A DNA stretch of 64,000 bases from CAVVMA01 sp963788205. Its GTDB lineage: Bacteria; Desulfobacterota; Binatia; Binatales; Binataceae. A model generated the notes under the pieces. It was not told where the DNA came from. It searched no databases and saw nothing but the letters and a program-made list of their open reading frames with translations. Positions 8,164-17,070 of the stretch are shown here, piece after piece. The translations under genes and the position numbers were made by a program. The DNA is taken from the NCBI GenBank assembly GCA_963788205.1, contig CAWBGG010000007.1, positions 558,001 to 622,000 on the forward strand. Direction: 5' to 3'. The stretch's first letter is position 1. Every line of letters starts with the position of its first letter.

Positions 8164-9108
8164 ATGCCACTACCCACTGACCAGAAGCTTATGGCGCTGG
8201 GCGAGGACCTGCTCAAGCAGTTCGACGCGATGTTCGGACTTCACCCCGGTTTTCGACCCGCCCACGCAAAGGGCATCATGCTGAGCGGAGACTTTACCCC
8301 CTCGCCCGATGCTGTCTCCATGACCCGCGCGCCTCATATCACCCGCGCGTCCACTCCTGTGACAGTGCGGTTTTCCAGCTCCACGGGCCTTCCCGTGATC
8401 CCGGACAACGACCCGAACGCAAATCCGCGCGGACTCGCGATCCGGTTCCATCTCGCCGAACACGTGCATACCGATATCATCAGCCATTCGACCGACGGAT
8501 TCCCCACCCGAACGGGTCAGGAGTTTCTGGAATTCCTGCGAGCCGCTACGTCGCGCGATTCGTCCAAGCCATCGCCGCTCGAGAAATTCCTCTCCACTCA
8601 TCCAGGGGCACTTGCGTTCGTGCAGACGCCCAAGCCTGCTCCGTCGAGCTTCGCCAGAGAGACCTACTTCGGCGTGACCGCGCTGCGCTTTATCAACCGC
8701 GACGGTGTCAGCCGTTACGGGCGCTACCGGATCACGCCGGACGCCGGGACCGAACATCTGGATGCGGATACGGCCAAGAGCAAGGACGCAAACTTCCTCT
8801 ATGACGAGCTCACAGCGAGAATCGCGAGAGGCCCGGTCGGCTTTCAGATTCTGGTACAGGTGGCAAACCCCGGCGACATCGCGGACGACGCGACGGTTCA
8901 CTGGCCCGAGGATCGTCCGTTGATCAACTTCGGCAAGCTCTCTCTCACGAATTCGGTCTCCGACAACGCACACGAGCAGAAGAACATCATCTTCGATCCC
9001 ATCCCGCGCGTAGACGGAATCGAGCCGTCGGGCGACCCTCTGCTTGAGCTGCGCGCAGCGATCTATTTGCTGAGCGGACGCCGCCGCCGGCAAGCTCCCG
9101 AACAGTAG
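8164..9108 (+). CDS. Catalase-family (SrpA-type) haem peroxidase
   Basis: A 314-residue short catalase-related protein. The distal haem region PAHAKGIMLSGDFTPS carries the catalytic His in HAKG; VTVRFSSSTGLP and NPRGLAIRFHL follow as in catalases. The proximal side has RYGRYRITP. It lacks the long C-terminal domains of full catalases, as is normal for SrpA-like peroxidases. ATG 8164 follows AAGGAG at a 6-base spacer. Likely degrades or uses organic hydroperoxides. The TetR gene immediately downstream, same strand, may control it. Confidence 0.92.
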   Translation: MPLPTDQKLMALGEDLLKQFDAMFGLHPGFRPAHAKGIMLSGDFTPSPDAVSMTRAPHITRASTPVTVRFSSSTGLPVIPDNDPNANPRGLAIRFHLAEHVHTDIISHSTDGFPTRTGQEFLEFLRAATSRDSSKPSPLEKFLSTHPGALAFVQTPKPAPSSFARETYFGVTALRFINRDGVSRYGRYRITPDAGTEHLDADTAKSKDANFLYDELTARIARGPVGFQILVQVANPGDIADDATVHWPEDRPLINFGKLSLTNSVSDNAHEQKNIIFDPIPRVDGIEPSGDPLLELRAAIYLLSGRRRRQAPEQ

Positions 9109-9229
9109 GCTGGTGTCCAGGACTCAAAACACCGGTAATAACGGGGTCGCCGATAGCGCTTCACGGTGCAGGGGGTTCTGACTCGTCGGCTGCTTGACGC
9201 TTCTAATACGAGCGTACATATTGCGACTA

Positions 9230-9811
9230 GTGGCCAAGCCGTCGCACCGCGAAAAAATCCTGACTGAAGGTCTCCGCGTGGTGCAGGCGCGCGGGTTCGA
9301 GGGCGCGAGCGTCCGCGACATAGTTCGAGCAGCGGGAGTGCCGCAGGGATCGTTCACCAATCATTTCGCTTCGAAAGAAGCCTTCTGCCTTGAAGTCCTT
9401 GATCTATATTTCGAAGGCGTCCACGCGATGATCCGCAGAACTCTTCGCAATGACTCGCTTCCGCCGCTTAAGCGTTTGCGCGCCTTCGTCGATGCACAGA
9501 TCAAGTATCTTAATCGCATCGGTTGGCGGAACGGATGTCTCATCGGCAATTTCAGCGCCGAAGCGAGCGAACACAGCGAAATAATCAGGAAGCGAATCGT
9601 CGAAATCTTCGAGGAGATGCGGCAATCCGTGGCCTACTGCTTGAGAGCAGCCGCGAAGATTGGCGAGTTGCCGCGGAAAACTGAATGCGATGAACTCGCA
9701 GGGTTTCTGGTCGCGTCACTGCAAGGCGCCATCCTTCAATCGAAGGCCGAGCGTAGTTCGGTTCCCGTCGAGCGTTTTAAACATTTGATCTTCTCGACGC
9801 TCCTGCGTTGA
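9230..9811 (+). CDS. TetR/AcrR-family transcriptional regulator
   Basis: A ~193-residue repressor-type protein. The N-terminal HTH reads ILTEGLRVVQARGFEGASVRDIVRAAGVPQGSFTNHF, the TetR recognition helix ending in GSFTNHFASKEA. The rest is a helical ligand-binding domain similar to the YjdC/AcuR group (WRNGCLIGNFSAE). I choose GTG 9230. The frame extends to TTG 9194, but that TTGACG looks like a -35 box, with TACATA at 9215-9220 as a possible -10. The ligand is unknown; the adjacent peroxidase is a plausible target. Confidence 0.88.
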   Translation: MAKPSHREKILTEGLRVVQARGFEGASVRDIVRAAGVPQGSFTNHFASKEAFCLEVLDLYFEGVHAMIRRTLRNDSLPPLKRLRAFVDAQIKYLNRIGWRNGCLIGNFSAEASEHSEIIRKRIVEIFEEMRQSVAYCLRAAAKIGELPRKTECDELAGFLVASLQGAILQSKAERSSVPVERFKHLIFSTLLR

Positions 9812-9853
9812 ACCGGTGTAGCGGAGGAACCGAGGGGAAGCTTCGACCACCGC

Positions 9854-10285
9854 TTACTCAGCAGCTTGTTGAACCCACGGTCCGATCCCAGAGAAGCGTA
9901 CCGGCGTAATTCGGGTGACGTAACCCGGAATGTTGCGCATGGCGGCGGGCGGAAAGTCAGCCTTCGGCCCGAGGTAAATTGGCGCCAGCCGTTGCAAAAG
10001 CTCTACTGCGCCGCCCTCGGTCACTCGCGCATTGCCGTAGACCACCAGGTACTCCCGCAATCCTTGCGAATTCGTCTTGTCACCAAGCAAGGACAACGCA
10101 ACTCTCGGATCGCGTCGGATGTTCTTGATCTTCTGGTGCACAGCCAGATGGCCTATGACGAATTCTTCGCCTTGAATTCCGACCCAGACCACGGTGACCT
10201 GCGGGCCGCCGCTCGAATTGAGCGTGGTCAAATGAACGAGCGGTCCCTTTTCGATCAGTTCGCGTAACGATTGCGGAATCTTCAT
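9854..10285 (-). CDS. PPOX-class F420- or FMN-dependent oxidoreductase
   Basis: A 143-residue split-barrel flavin/deazaflavin-binding protein. It begins IPQSLRELIEKGPLVHLTTLNSSGGPQVTVVWV, the classic PPOX-class start, continues with HQKIKNIRRDPRVALSLL and ends with VRFSGIGPW. Proteins of this group in TIGR03618-like sets use coenzyme F420; whether this organism makes F420 cannot be judged from the window. It is convergent with the TetR gene and transcribed toward it. ATG at 10285 is preceded by AAGGAGAGACGCGC. Confidence 0.9.
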   Translation of the reverse strand: MKIPQSLRELIEKGPLVHLTTLNSSGGPQVTVVWVGIQGEEFVIGHLAVHQKIKNIRRDPRVALSLLGDKTNSQGLREYLVVYGNARVTEGGAVELLQRLAPIYLGPKADFPPAAMRNIPGYVTRITPVRFSGIGPWVQQAAE

Positions 10286-10383
10286 GCGCGTCTCTCCTTC
10301 GGTGCTTCCGGATAAGGATTAAAATAGGCGATCAGGGCGCTGACCACCTAGATCCGTCGGGGGCGTGCATCCCAGGCCGGCAA

Positions 10384-11109
10384 CTATCTTTTCCGCGCCG
10401 AGATCAGCAGGAACGGAGGGCGGCGGCACTCGTCGATTAGTTTGGGACGCTCGCGTATCGCTTCGGCCGTGGGCTCGGGCTCTAGCAGCCGGGCGATCTC
10501 GAAACCGCAATCGATCAGCGTGTTGATGTAGGTCTCGACCGTGCGGTGAAATTTGATCACACCGTCGACGAACCATCGGGTGCTCCGGATTCCCTCGGCA
10601 CGATAGTTATCGACCGGCCAATGGGCGCGCGAGCCATCCTCGCGCAGGAACCACTGTTCCGCGAGCGCGGTGAAAATTGGATGCTCAACCGAAAAAGCGA
10701 ATGTGCCGCCCGCAACGATCCATCGCGCGACGTTGGCGCATATCAGGTCGAAGCGCTCGACGTAGTGGAACGCGAGCGAGCTCGTCACGACGTCGAAGCT
10801 TGCGGGATCGAAGCGGGCATCCTCGATCGCCAAATGGATATACTCGATGCGTGCCTGGTCCTCGCGCGCGCGGGCCAGCATCTTTTCCGAGATGTCCACG
10901 CCCACGATCTTGCCTGCGCCCTGCTCGCGCGCGTGGCGGCACAAGTTGCCGAAGCCGCATCCCAGGTCCAGGATCCGCTTGCCCGCTAGCGCCGGGATCA
11001 GCGAGCGGAACGCGGGCCATTCCAGCGCCGCGTTAAGGCCGCGTTCCGAGCGCCGTATCTCCGCGTAGCCCGAGAAGAACGTCGGGTCGTCGTAGATGTT
11101 CTGCATCAT
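10384..11109 (-). CDS. Class I SAM-dependent methyltransferase
   Basis: A 241-residue Rossmann-fold methyltransferase. Motif I is RILDLGCGFGNLCRHA, the acidic end of strand 2 is GVDISEKML, motif II/III lies at FDVVTSSLAFHYV, followed by the Methyltransf_11/25-type C-terminus (GGTFAFSVEHPIF). Both MM codons at 11109 and 11106 can start it. The substrate is unknown; small molecules are usual for this group. It stands alone, 70 bases from the PPOX gene on the same strand. Confidence 0.92.
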   Translation of the reverse strand: MMQNIYDDPTFFSGYAEIRRSERGLNAALEWPAFRSLIPALAGKRILDLGCGFGNLCRHAREQGAGKIVGVDISEKMLARAREDQARIEYIHLAIEDARFDPASFDVVTSSLAFHYVERFDLICANVARWIVAGGTFAFSVEHPIFTALAEQWFLREDGSRAHWPVDNYRAEGIRSTRWFVDGVIKFHRTVETYINTLIDCGFEIARLLEPEPTAEAIRERPKLIDECRRPPFLLISARKR

Positions 11110-11194
11110 CGCGCGATCCGAAAGCTATCGACGTGCGCTATGTTCGTGTCCTTGGTACTCGGGGGCGCGACAATGCATTGGTTGCAGAGTCGCC

Positions 11195-11809
11195 CTAGAT
11201 CTGAGCCTGTTTTGCAAGGCCCAGCATGTCGTGTAGAAGCGATTTAAAATACGGACAGCGCGACTCGGCCGTCTCCGGTGAAAGCTTGCTGAAAAGATTG
11301 TAGCCGTCCACTACTTTCTTGTAAGGACGTTTCAATTGACTTCTGTACAACTCGTCCAACAGTCGCGCTGGTGGATGCGCGAAATTTACCTCCTCCGGTC
11401 GTTTGGACTTAGCGGGCAAAGTTACCGGAAGAACGCTCGAATCGGAAAGAAGCCAAGCCTCTGTCTCGTGCACCGCGAAATGTTGACGGAATCGCGCATT
11501 ATTAACTTTCTTACTGAAGTAGTCAGTAGCCCATGCAATGCGCTGGGCAACTGTCTTCTGTGGGGAAGGATAAAACGTCGGTCCATACAAATCGATAAGC
11601 CCGATAGCCGCAATCACGTCCGCTCCGCCGGGGCCGATCATGTGGAGCCTAACCTTGGCTGCAATGTCGCGTTCGTAGTCCTGCCAACCGTCGAAGCGCA
11701 CGACCTTTATTGCAATTGGTTTAGCCAGTTGTGGATCCAACCACCTTTTGAGAAATGGGGGGAGCGCCTTCTTTTCCGTATGGCCTTCCGCGAATAGAAC
11801 GAATTTCAA
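11195..11809 (-). CDS. DUF4276 family protein (TOPRIM-like), partner of AAA ATPase
   Basis: About 204 residues. The opening FVLFAEGHTEKKALPPFLKR and the later AIGLIDLYG and HETEAWLLSD follow the acidic pattern of DUF4276, regarded as a TOPRIM-like nuclease/primase fold. The start is TTG 11809, which overlaps the TGA of the ATPase gene (TTGA, 4 bases) and begins right at the homology; the frame's upstream extension reads as overlap with the ATPase. Such ATPase-DUF4276 pairs are common in variable genome regions, and by analogy to AAA-TOPRIM systems (PARIS, OLD, AbiL) this is a probable phage-defence effector. Function is inferred. Confidence 0.82.
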   Translation of the reverse strand: MKFVLFAEGHTEKKALPPFLKRWLDPQLAKPIAIKVVRFDGWQDYERDIAAKVRLHMIGPGGADVIAAIGLIDLYGPTFYPSPQKTVAQRIAWATDYFSKKVNNARFRQHFAVHETEAWLLSDSSVLPVTLPAKSKRPEEVNFAHPPARLLDELYRSQLKRPYKKVVDGYNLFSKLSPETAESRCPYFKSLLHDMLGLAKQAQI

Positions 11810-12999
11810 GCCATGTCCTCGAGCTCGCCGGACTTGAACAGGTTGCCCAAACTGAACTCTTGTAGCCACCTTCCGAGGTCTTCGCCCTTGAGAACCGAAA
11901 GCTTAGTTTCGCCACCAATGCACTGCGCAACCGTCGTCGAAGGCAGGTTCTCCTTGAAGGCGTCCAAGAACTGCGGCGAGTGCGTCGTCAGAATGACCGT
12001 CTTGTGTTGGGCGGCGCCTGCCGCGAACTCGGCCACTATTGGCAGCATACCCGGGTGTAGACCAACCTCAGGCTCGTCTATCGCTATAAGTTCCCCGGCA
12101 GACGGGTTTGCCAAGATCGTGGCTAGCAAAAGGAACCGAATCGTACCGTCCGAGAGTTCGGCCGCGGACTGTTCTGTACGCAAGCTTTTCCACCGAATAC
12201 GCAGACTTATTTTCCTGTCTTCTGCAGGCGGAAAGACTATTTCCTCGTACTCATCACCGAACGCGGTTTTCATCGCCGCGTCTAACTGCCTCTTGAACTC
12301 TCTGTTGCTTGTGTAAAGGGTGTGAAGCACTGGTACTAGGTTCTGCCCGTCGGGTGCGACTCGACTCTCGACCCGCGCGACAGCCGCCTGCCTAATCGGA
12401 GCTCCCTCGTAGACCTGCAAGTCGTGGTATACGCCCCAAGTCTCGATGGCGTTACGAAAGAGCCACGTACTGGGGGTAGCTAGCGGGTTAAGCGCTATCA
12501 GGGTTTGGTCGGGAGGCAACTCGTCCTTATTGGTAACGTTCCGTTCGGGTGATTCGTCGTCGAGGACGGCAGTTGCTCCTGTGCGCTTTAGAAGGTATTC
12601 GAATTCCCAAGTCTTTCGGACGTAGTAACATTCGCGAAGTTCCTCCAGTGCAATTCTATACCCATTCGGAAGCCAAGGGGCCGGCTGTACGTCCAGTATG
12701 TACATCAAATGCTGAGGGGGCTCGGCGCGCTTATGGAATCCCTCGATCGGTTGGCTCAGGACTTGCCAACGCAGGGCGGTGCTTCTGCGGTCCCATAGTA
12801 CATTCTGGATGCCACCCTGCTGGAGCAGGTCCTTGGAGAAGTCCTGGTTCGTCACTGCGCGCTGAAAAAGTGCTAGAGACCTTAGGAGATTGGATTTGCC
12901 CGAACCATTGGGCCCTATTAGCACGTTTAGTGAACGGGGAGACCAGGTGACCGATTTCAGAGATCGGTATCCTTCGATTAAGAACCGCGTTGTTTCCAC
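11806..12999 (-). CDS. AAA (AAA_21/ABC-type) ATPase, probable defence sensor
   Basis: A 397-residue SMC/ABC-like ATPase. Walker A is GPNGSGKSNLL (residues 29-39). The signature-like AAELSDGTIRFLLLATIL precedes Walker B LIAIDEPEVGLHPG, and the H-loop is LTTHSPQFLD. The insert between Walker A and signature is long and variable. It starts at GTG 12999 and is coupled (TTGA) to the DUF4276 gene. The region is more AT-rich than neighbouring core genes. The ATPase would act as sensor or clamp and the DUF4276 protein as effector; this is by analogy, not shown here. Confidence 0.88.
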   Translation of the reverse strand: METTRFLIEGYRSLKSVTWSPRSLNVLIGPNGSGKSNLLRSLALFQRAVTNQDFSKDLLQQGGIQNVLWDRRSTALRWQVLSQPIEGFHKRAEPPQHLMYILDVQPAPWLPNGYRIALEELRECYYVRKTWEFEYLLKRTGATAVLDDESPERNVTNKDELPPDQTLIALNPLATPSTWLFRNAIETWGVYHDLQVYEGAPIRQAAVARVESRVAPDGQNLVPVLHTLYTSNREFKRQLDAAMKTAFGDEYEEIVFPPAEDRKISLRIRWKSLRTEQSAAELSDGTIRFLLLATILANPSAGELIAIDEPEVGLHPGMLPIVAEFAAGAAQHKTVILTTHSPQFLDAFKENLPSTTVAQCIGGETKLSVLKGEDLGRWLQEFSLGNLFKSGELEDMA

Positions 13000-13110
13000 G
13001 ATCGTTTTATGAGCCTCGTAATCTCAAGACTAGAGTTTCTGGGCTGCCTGCGCCAGTCAAGAACCGCCAACGGCTGCGACCATCGAAGCGCGATTCGAAT
13101 TCCCCCGAGC

Positions 13111-13950
13111 CTACCGCGACAGAAATACCGGGCACGGCGCATTGCGCAGCACGTACTCGGTGTTCGATCCCAGCACCATCTCGATGATCCGGCTGTGCCC
13201 GTAAGCGCCGATAAATAGCAGGTCGGAATCGTTCTGTTTGAGGAACTTGATTATCTCTTCGTGCGCGTGGCCGGCGATCAGCCTGAATTCGGCGCGCGCT
13301 GCGGGATAGGAGGCCAGGTAGGTGCGCGCCTCTTCGAGTGTCCGCTCACCGAGCTTGGGATCGCGCGCCACGGTGATCACGGTCAGCGGCACGCTCAGCT
13401 CGCAGGCGAACTCGGCGGCCGATTTCATCGCCTTGGAGGCGCGCTCGCTGCCATCGTAGGCGAGCACCGGGCGGCCGGGCGGCCGGAACTTCATCGGCGA
13501 TATGAACACCGGGCGGGGGCATTTGCGGGCCACGCTCTCGGCGGTTGAGCCGAGCAAGCCGGTCGAGAAGCGCTCGTTGATGCCGCGATGGCCGATCATC
13601 ACGAGGTCGGCGCTGCGGGCCCGCTCGCAGATTTGGTTGGCGACTATCCCCATATCGAGCTGCGTTTCGAGCGGGATATTCTCGCGCCGCGCCGCGGCGC
13701 TGAATTCTTCGAGCACGCTCTTGCCGCGCGCAGTCAGCACCTCGCGCATCTTGGAAGAGAAGTCCAGATACGGTTCAAGTCCGAGCGAACCTGAGATATC
13801 ATGGAAAAACGAACCCTCGATAGAGACGATATCGATCACATGAAGTCCAATCAGGGCGGCGCCCAAGCGGCGCGCGAGATCGAACGCGTAGGCTTGCGCG
13901 GTGCGCGAGTGATCAGAAGTATCGATGCCGATCAGGATCTTCTTGATCAT
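13111..13950 (-). CDS. Universal stress protein, tandem-domain
   Basis: A 279-residue protein with two UspA domains. The first starts MIKKILIGIDTSDHSRTA and ends with the nucleotide-binding motif VMIGHRGINERFSTGLLGSTAESV. The second starts RPVLAYDGSERASKAM and ends LFIGAYGHSRIIEMVLGSNTEYVL. Both retain the G-x2-G-x9-GS/T pattern of ATP-binding Usp. ATG 13950 is chosen since homology begins there; the upstream open frame is Arg-rich non-coding. The role is general stress tolerance. Confidence 0.93.
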   Translation of the reverse strand: MIKKILIGIDTSDHSRTAQAYAFDLARRLGAALIGLHVIDIVSIEGSFFHDISGSLGLEPYLDFSSKMREVLTARGKSVLEEFSAAARRENIPLETQLDMGIVANQICERARSADLVMIGHRGINERFSTGLLGSTAESVARKCPRPVFISPMKFRPPGRPVLAYDGSERASKAMKSAAEFACELSVPLTVITVARDPKLGERTLEEARTYLASYPAARAEFRLIAGHAHEEIIKFLKQNDSDLLFIGAYGHSRIIEMVLGSNTEYVLRNAPCPVFLSR

Positions 13951-14000
13951 CTGATCCGCGATACCACGGCCCGCCTGCCGCTCACAAGGGGACTTGAAAT

Positions 14001-14288
14001 ATGAGCGAACGTAGCGAATCACGGCTGCTGCGGCTGGTCGACGAGCTGGCCGAAGCGGCGACTCGGGCAGGATTGGAGGTGCGCCGCGAGCGGCTGCTGC
14101 GTGAGATCGGATACCGCGCGCGCGGCGGCGCCTGCCGGCTGCGCGAGAAGGATTTGGTGATACTCGACCCGAACCAACCGGCCGGCGAACAGCTCGAAGT
14201 GCTGGTCGAAGCCCTGCGTACCCGCGACCTCGAATCGCAATACCTGTCGCCCGCCGCGCGCCGGTTGCTGCAGGTCGAGTCGGCCTGA
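14001..14288 (+). CDS. Conserved hypothetical protein upstream of fur
   Basis: A 95-residue, charged, mostly helical protein (ESRLLRLVDELAEAATRAG and EQLEVLVEALRTRDLE) with a central strand pair RGGACRLREKDLVILDP. It starts at ATG 14001 with AAGGGGAC upstream, and ends 8 bases before the Fur gene, so the two are likely one operon. Similar small proteins occur beside Fur-type genes in delta-proteobacteria-like genomes, as far as I recall. No function is known. Confidence 0.75.
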   Translation: MSERSESRLLRLVDELAEAATRAGLEVRRERLLREIGYRARGGACRLREKDLVILDPNQPAGEQLEVLVEALRTRDLESQYLSPAARRLLQVESA

Positions 14289-14296
14289 AGACCGCG

Positions 14297-14800
14297 ATGC
14301 CCCGCTCCCAGGAAAGCACCGCCGCGAGCCGCACGGTGGTTGCCCCACCCAGCCAGATTGACGCTGAGCGTCAGATGGCGCTGTTTCACACGCGGATGCG
14401 CGAGCGCGGCCTCAAGTCCACCGCGCAGCGCGACGCGATCGCGCACGTATTCTTCGCGCTCGGCCGGCATATCAGCGCCGAGGAACTTTACGCCGAGGTC
14501 AGGAAGATAAACCCGCACGTCGGCTACGCCACCATCTACCGCACGCTGCGCCTGCTCAAGGAATGCGCGCTGGTTTCGGAGCGCCACTTCGACGAGGGCC
14601 AGGCCCGTTACGAAACCGTCAGCGAACGCCATCACGACCATTTCATCTGCGAGCGATGCGGCAAAATAATCGAGTTCGAGAACGAGGGTATCGAGCGATT
14701 GCAGCAGGCGGTCGCGCGCCAGCTCGGCGCGCTGCTGACGCGGCATAAGATGGAACTCTACGGCCTGTGCGCCGAATGCCGCGCGCAAACGCCTACCTGA
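14297..14800 (+). CDS. Fur-family transcriptional regulator
   Basis: A 167-residue metal-dependent repressor. After a ~25-residue unconserved extension come the winged helix (LKSTAQRDAIAHVFFALGRHISAEELY; GYATIYRTLRLLKECALV) and the dimerisation/metal domain. The metal ligands ERHHDHFICERCGKIIEFEN and the second Cys pair CAEC are present, so the structural Zn site and His-rich regulatory site look intact. Whether it is Fur, PerR or Zur cannot be decided; HHDHFIC-x2-C fits Fur/Zur. It follows a small hypothetical gene in a probable operon. Confidence 0.93.
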   Translation: MPRSQESTAASRTVVAPPSQIDAERQMALFHTRMRERGLKSTAQRDAIAHVFFALGRHISAEELYAEVRKINPHVGYATIYRTLRLLKECALVSERHFDEGQARYETVSERHHDHFICERCGKIIEFENEGIERLQQAVARQLGALLTRHKMELYGLCAECRAQTPT

Positions 14801-14819
14801 CCCCGCTTGCCAGCGAATC

Positions 14820-15578
14820 ATGCCTTATCTCGATCGCGACGGCGTGCAGATCTACTACGAGGAGCACGGCTCGGGTCCTGCCGTGCTGCTCACTCATGGC
14901 TACAGCGCCAGCGCCCGGATGTGGAAGGGCCAGGCGCCGCTCTCCGATCGGTATCATCTAATCGAGTGGGACCTGCGCGGCCACGATCGCTCCGACTCGC
15001 CCGACGATCCGCGGCTGTACTCCCATGAGGCCACGATTGCGGACATGTCGGCGCTGCTGGATGCCTGCGCCGCGCGCCGCGCGATTGTCGCAGGACACTC
15101 GCTGGGCGGCTTCATGTCGCTGGCTTTCAACCTCGCTCACCCCGAGCGCGTGATCGCATTGATGCTGTTCGACACCGGGCCGGGCTACAGCAAGGACGCC
15201 GCGCGTGCCGAATGGAACGAGATGACGGAGCGGATGGCCCGCGCGCTCGAGAAGCGCGGGGTCGAGGCAGTCGCCAGTGTCGCGGGCTCCACGATGGGGC
15301 ACCATCGCGGCGCCCAGGGACTCGCGCACGCCGCGCGTGGGATTCTCGCGCAGCATGATGGCCGCGTGATCGAGTCTCTGCCGGCGATTCGCATCCCCAC
15401 GTTGGTGCTCGCCGGCGAGCGCGACCAGCGGTTCCTGCCCTCCGCGGACTATATGGCCGCGAAGATTCCCGGTGCCGAAAAAGTAATCATCGCCGGGGCG
15501 GGACATGCGGCAAATGTCGATCAGCCCGACGCCTTCAACGCCGCCGTGCGATCGTTCCTCGATCGGGTTGCCAAATAG
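14820..15578 (+). CDS. Alpha/beta hydrolase
   Basis: A 252-residue intact alpha/beta hydrolase. It shows VLLTHGYSASARMW (oxyanion HG), DLRGHDRSDSP, nucleophile elbow AGHSLGGFMS, acid loop LAGERDQRFLP and catalytic His GAGHAANVDQPDAF. Substrate unknown. It starts 19 bases after fur. Two 32-base segments of this gene, 14972-15003 and 15534-15565, recur exactly at 18019-18050 and 18069-18100, beyond the next two genes, which suggests a second, deleted copy there. Confidence 0.93.
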   Translation: MPYLDRDGVQIYYEEHGSGPAVLLTHGYSASARMWKGQAPLSDRYHLIEWDLRGHDRSDSPDDPRLYSHEATIADMSALLDACAARRAIVAGHSLGGFMSLAFNLAHPERVIALMLFDTGPGYSKDAARAEWNEMTERMARALEKRGVEAVASVAGSTMGHHRGAQGLAHAARGILAQHDGRVIESLPAIRIPTLVLAGERDQRFLPSADYMAAKIPGAEKVIIAGAGHAANVDQPDAFNAAVRSFLDRVAK

Positions 15579-15697
15579 CGCGGGAAAGATACCGGCAGGG
15601 ACACCGGAGCCACGAAATTGACGGCAGGCAATCATCGAGAATTCATTTCTGAACACGGCGGCGGGCGTGATACTCGACAGGTTGAGGACGATCGCCA

Positions 15698-16969
15698 TTG
15701 CTCGCGGCAGCCGCCTGCGTCCTGATTACCGTCGCGCTCGTCGTACTGGCCGCACGCCGAGGTCCGGGCGGGAGGCGGCAGGTACCGTTGGGCGAGGATC
15801 CATCGGCTAAGACCCCGTGCTCCGCCGTTGGCCCGTCTGCTCAGGTGGCGCCGACGCCCCCACAATCGGCCAAGGTGGCAATTTCGTTTTCGTTGCCGGC
15901 TCGAATTCCGGATTTGGGTCGCCCAATCCCGGGCGGTGGTGTCAATTCTTGGATCATAAATCCAAACGGCAGCTTCTCAATAACGCTTTACCAGACGACG
16001 GAGCACACTGCGTGCGAGATCAAGCGTCTGCTCGACCAGAGATTCACCCGCGAAGGTGAGCAAGGTTCGTTCAGAAGCATTCAGCCGTTCTTTCTTCGGA
16101 ACGACGTGCGCTGCAAGGAGATCGACGACTACGTTGCCGACTTTCGCCCCATCTACCTCCAAAAAATCAACGAACTGAAAAGTTCATCGGCCGAATGGGC
16201 GGCCGCCTCAGAGCGCGACCGAGAGGATCTAATGGAGGGCTTCCGTGCCGCCGCGATATCGGTTCTCAACGTCAAGCCAGCCTTCGCCGACTTGAAGGTT
16301 CTGCTTGGGGACACGCCGGACCTGACGGGGACGGGCCAGCTGGTGATCCGCTTCGGCTTGGACCTCATTGACACGTACGCGAGATTTGCAGTGGGCGAGC
16401 GCAAGGTGCTTAACTTGCCGGTCGGGCACCGCTCCCGGCCAGCTCTTGAAAGACTCGTCGAAGCCGGTCTTGCTCGTCGCGGCGGTCAGATCCCGGTGCG
16501 TGACATCCTGGGCACGCTAACGGTCAAAGAGTTGCGAGCGCTCGCCGTCGCCGGTGGCGGCCGACCGCCGAAATTGGCGCGAAAGGAACAAGCAGTCGAG
16601 TACGCCGCGAGCCTTAATGACATCACGCAACGCCTTGCTTCGATAGTCGCTCTCCGAGAATTCTTTCAACTCATGCCGCTCCCGCCAGAATTCGCGAGGC
16701 TCGGCTTAGCATCCGTCGTAGCGGCCTTGTCCTACACCCGGGAATTAACCGTCCTCCTGTCGGAAACGTACACCCGAGTTGGCTATGACTTCCTCGACCG
16801 TCGCGGACTAGAGCGCGCTAGCGAAGCCGCGAGTTGGGAGTTCGCCACGCAACGCCAGGCGTGTCCTATGTGCAAGAGGGCAGCCTCAGCGGTTGCCGCT
16901 ACGAAGGGACCGCGCCCTGGGATCCCGCTCCACATTGGCTGCGCCTGTCAGGTTTGGCCTCGCTGGTGA
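15698..16969 (+). CDS. Hypothetical protein with SAP-like motif and C-terminal Cys/His cluster
   Basis: A 423-residue protein of no recognised family. The N-terminus (from TTG 15698) has a hydrophobic segment (AACVLITVALVVLAA) and then a low-complexity linker. Near residues 270-310 the segment LTVKELRALAVAGGGRPPK resembles the SAP helix-extension-helix DNA-binding motif. The last 40 residues hold ACPMCKRAA and HIGCACQV, a C-x2-C...H-x2-C-x-C arrangement like the metal site at the end of phage Mu gpF-type head proteins. The start is uncertain. It is followed by a HEPN gene on the same strand. Confidence 0.6.
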   Translation: MLAAAACVLITVALVVLAARRGPGGRRQVPLGEDPSAKTPCSAVGPSAQVAPTPPQSAKVAISFSLPARIPDLGRPIPGGGVNSWIINPNGSFSITLYQTTEHTACEIKRLLDQRFTREGEQGSFRSIQPFFLRNDVRCKEIDDYVADFRPIYLQKINELKSSSAEWAAASERDREDLMEGFRAAAISVLNVKPAFADLKVLLGDTPDLTGTGQLVIRFGLDLIDTYARFAVGERKVLNLPVGHRSRPALERLVEAGLARRGGQIPVRDILGTLTVKELRALAVAGGGRPPKLARKEQAVEYAASLNDITQRLASIVALREFFQLMPLPPEFARLGLASVVAALSYTRELTVLLSETYTRVGYDFLDRRGLERASEAASWEFATQRQACPMCKRAASAVAATKGPRPGIPLHIGCACQVWPRW

Positions 16970-17070
16970 GCGGCGGCCCGCCCTCCCTGCGTTCCAGGTC
17001 GGCCCGCGGGGTTGCTGGCGCCGCCTTGCCTTGGCAGGATCATCCCTATCAGTTCACCAGCTGGCCAGAG

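Noticed and set aside
15698..16969. Phage head protein (Mu gpF-like) on the basis of the Cys/His end
   Set aside because: Only the C-terminal metal pattern is similar; no other phage genes lie nearby, so prophage is unsupported.
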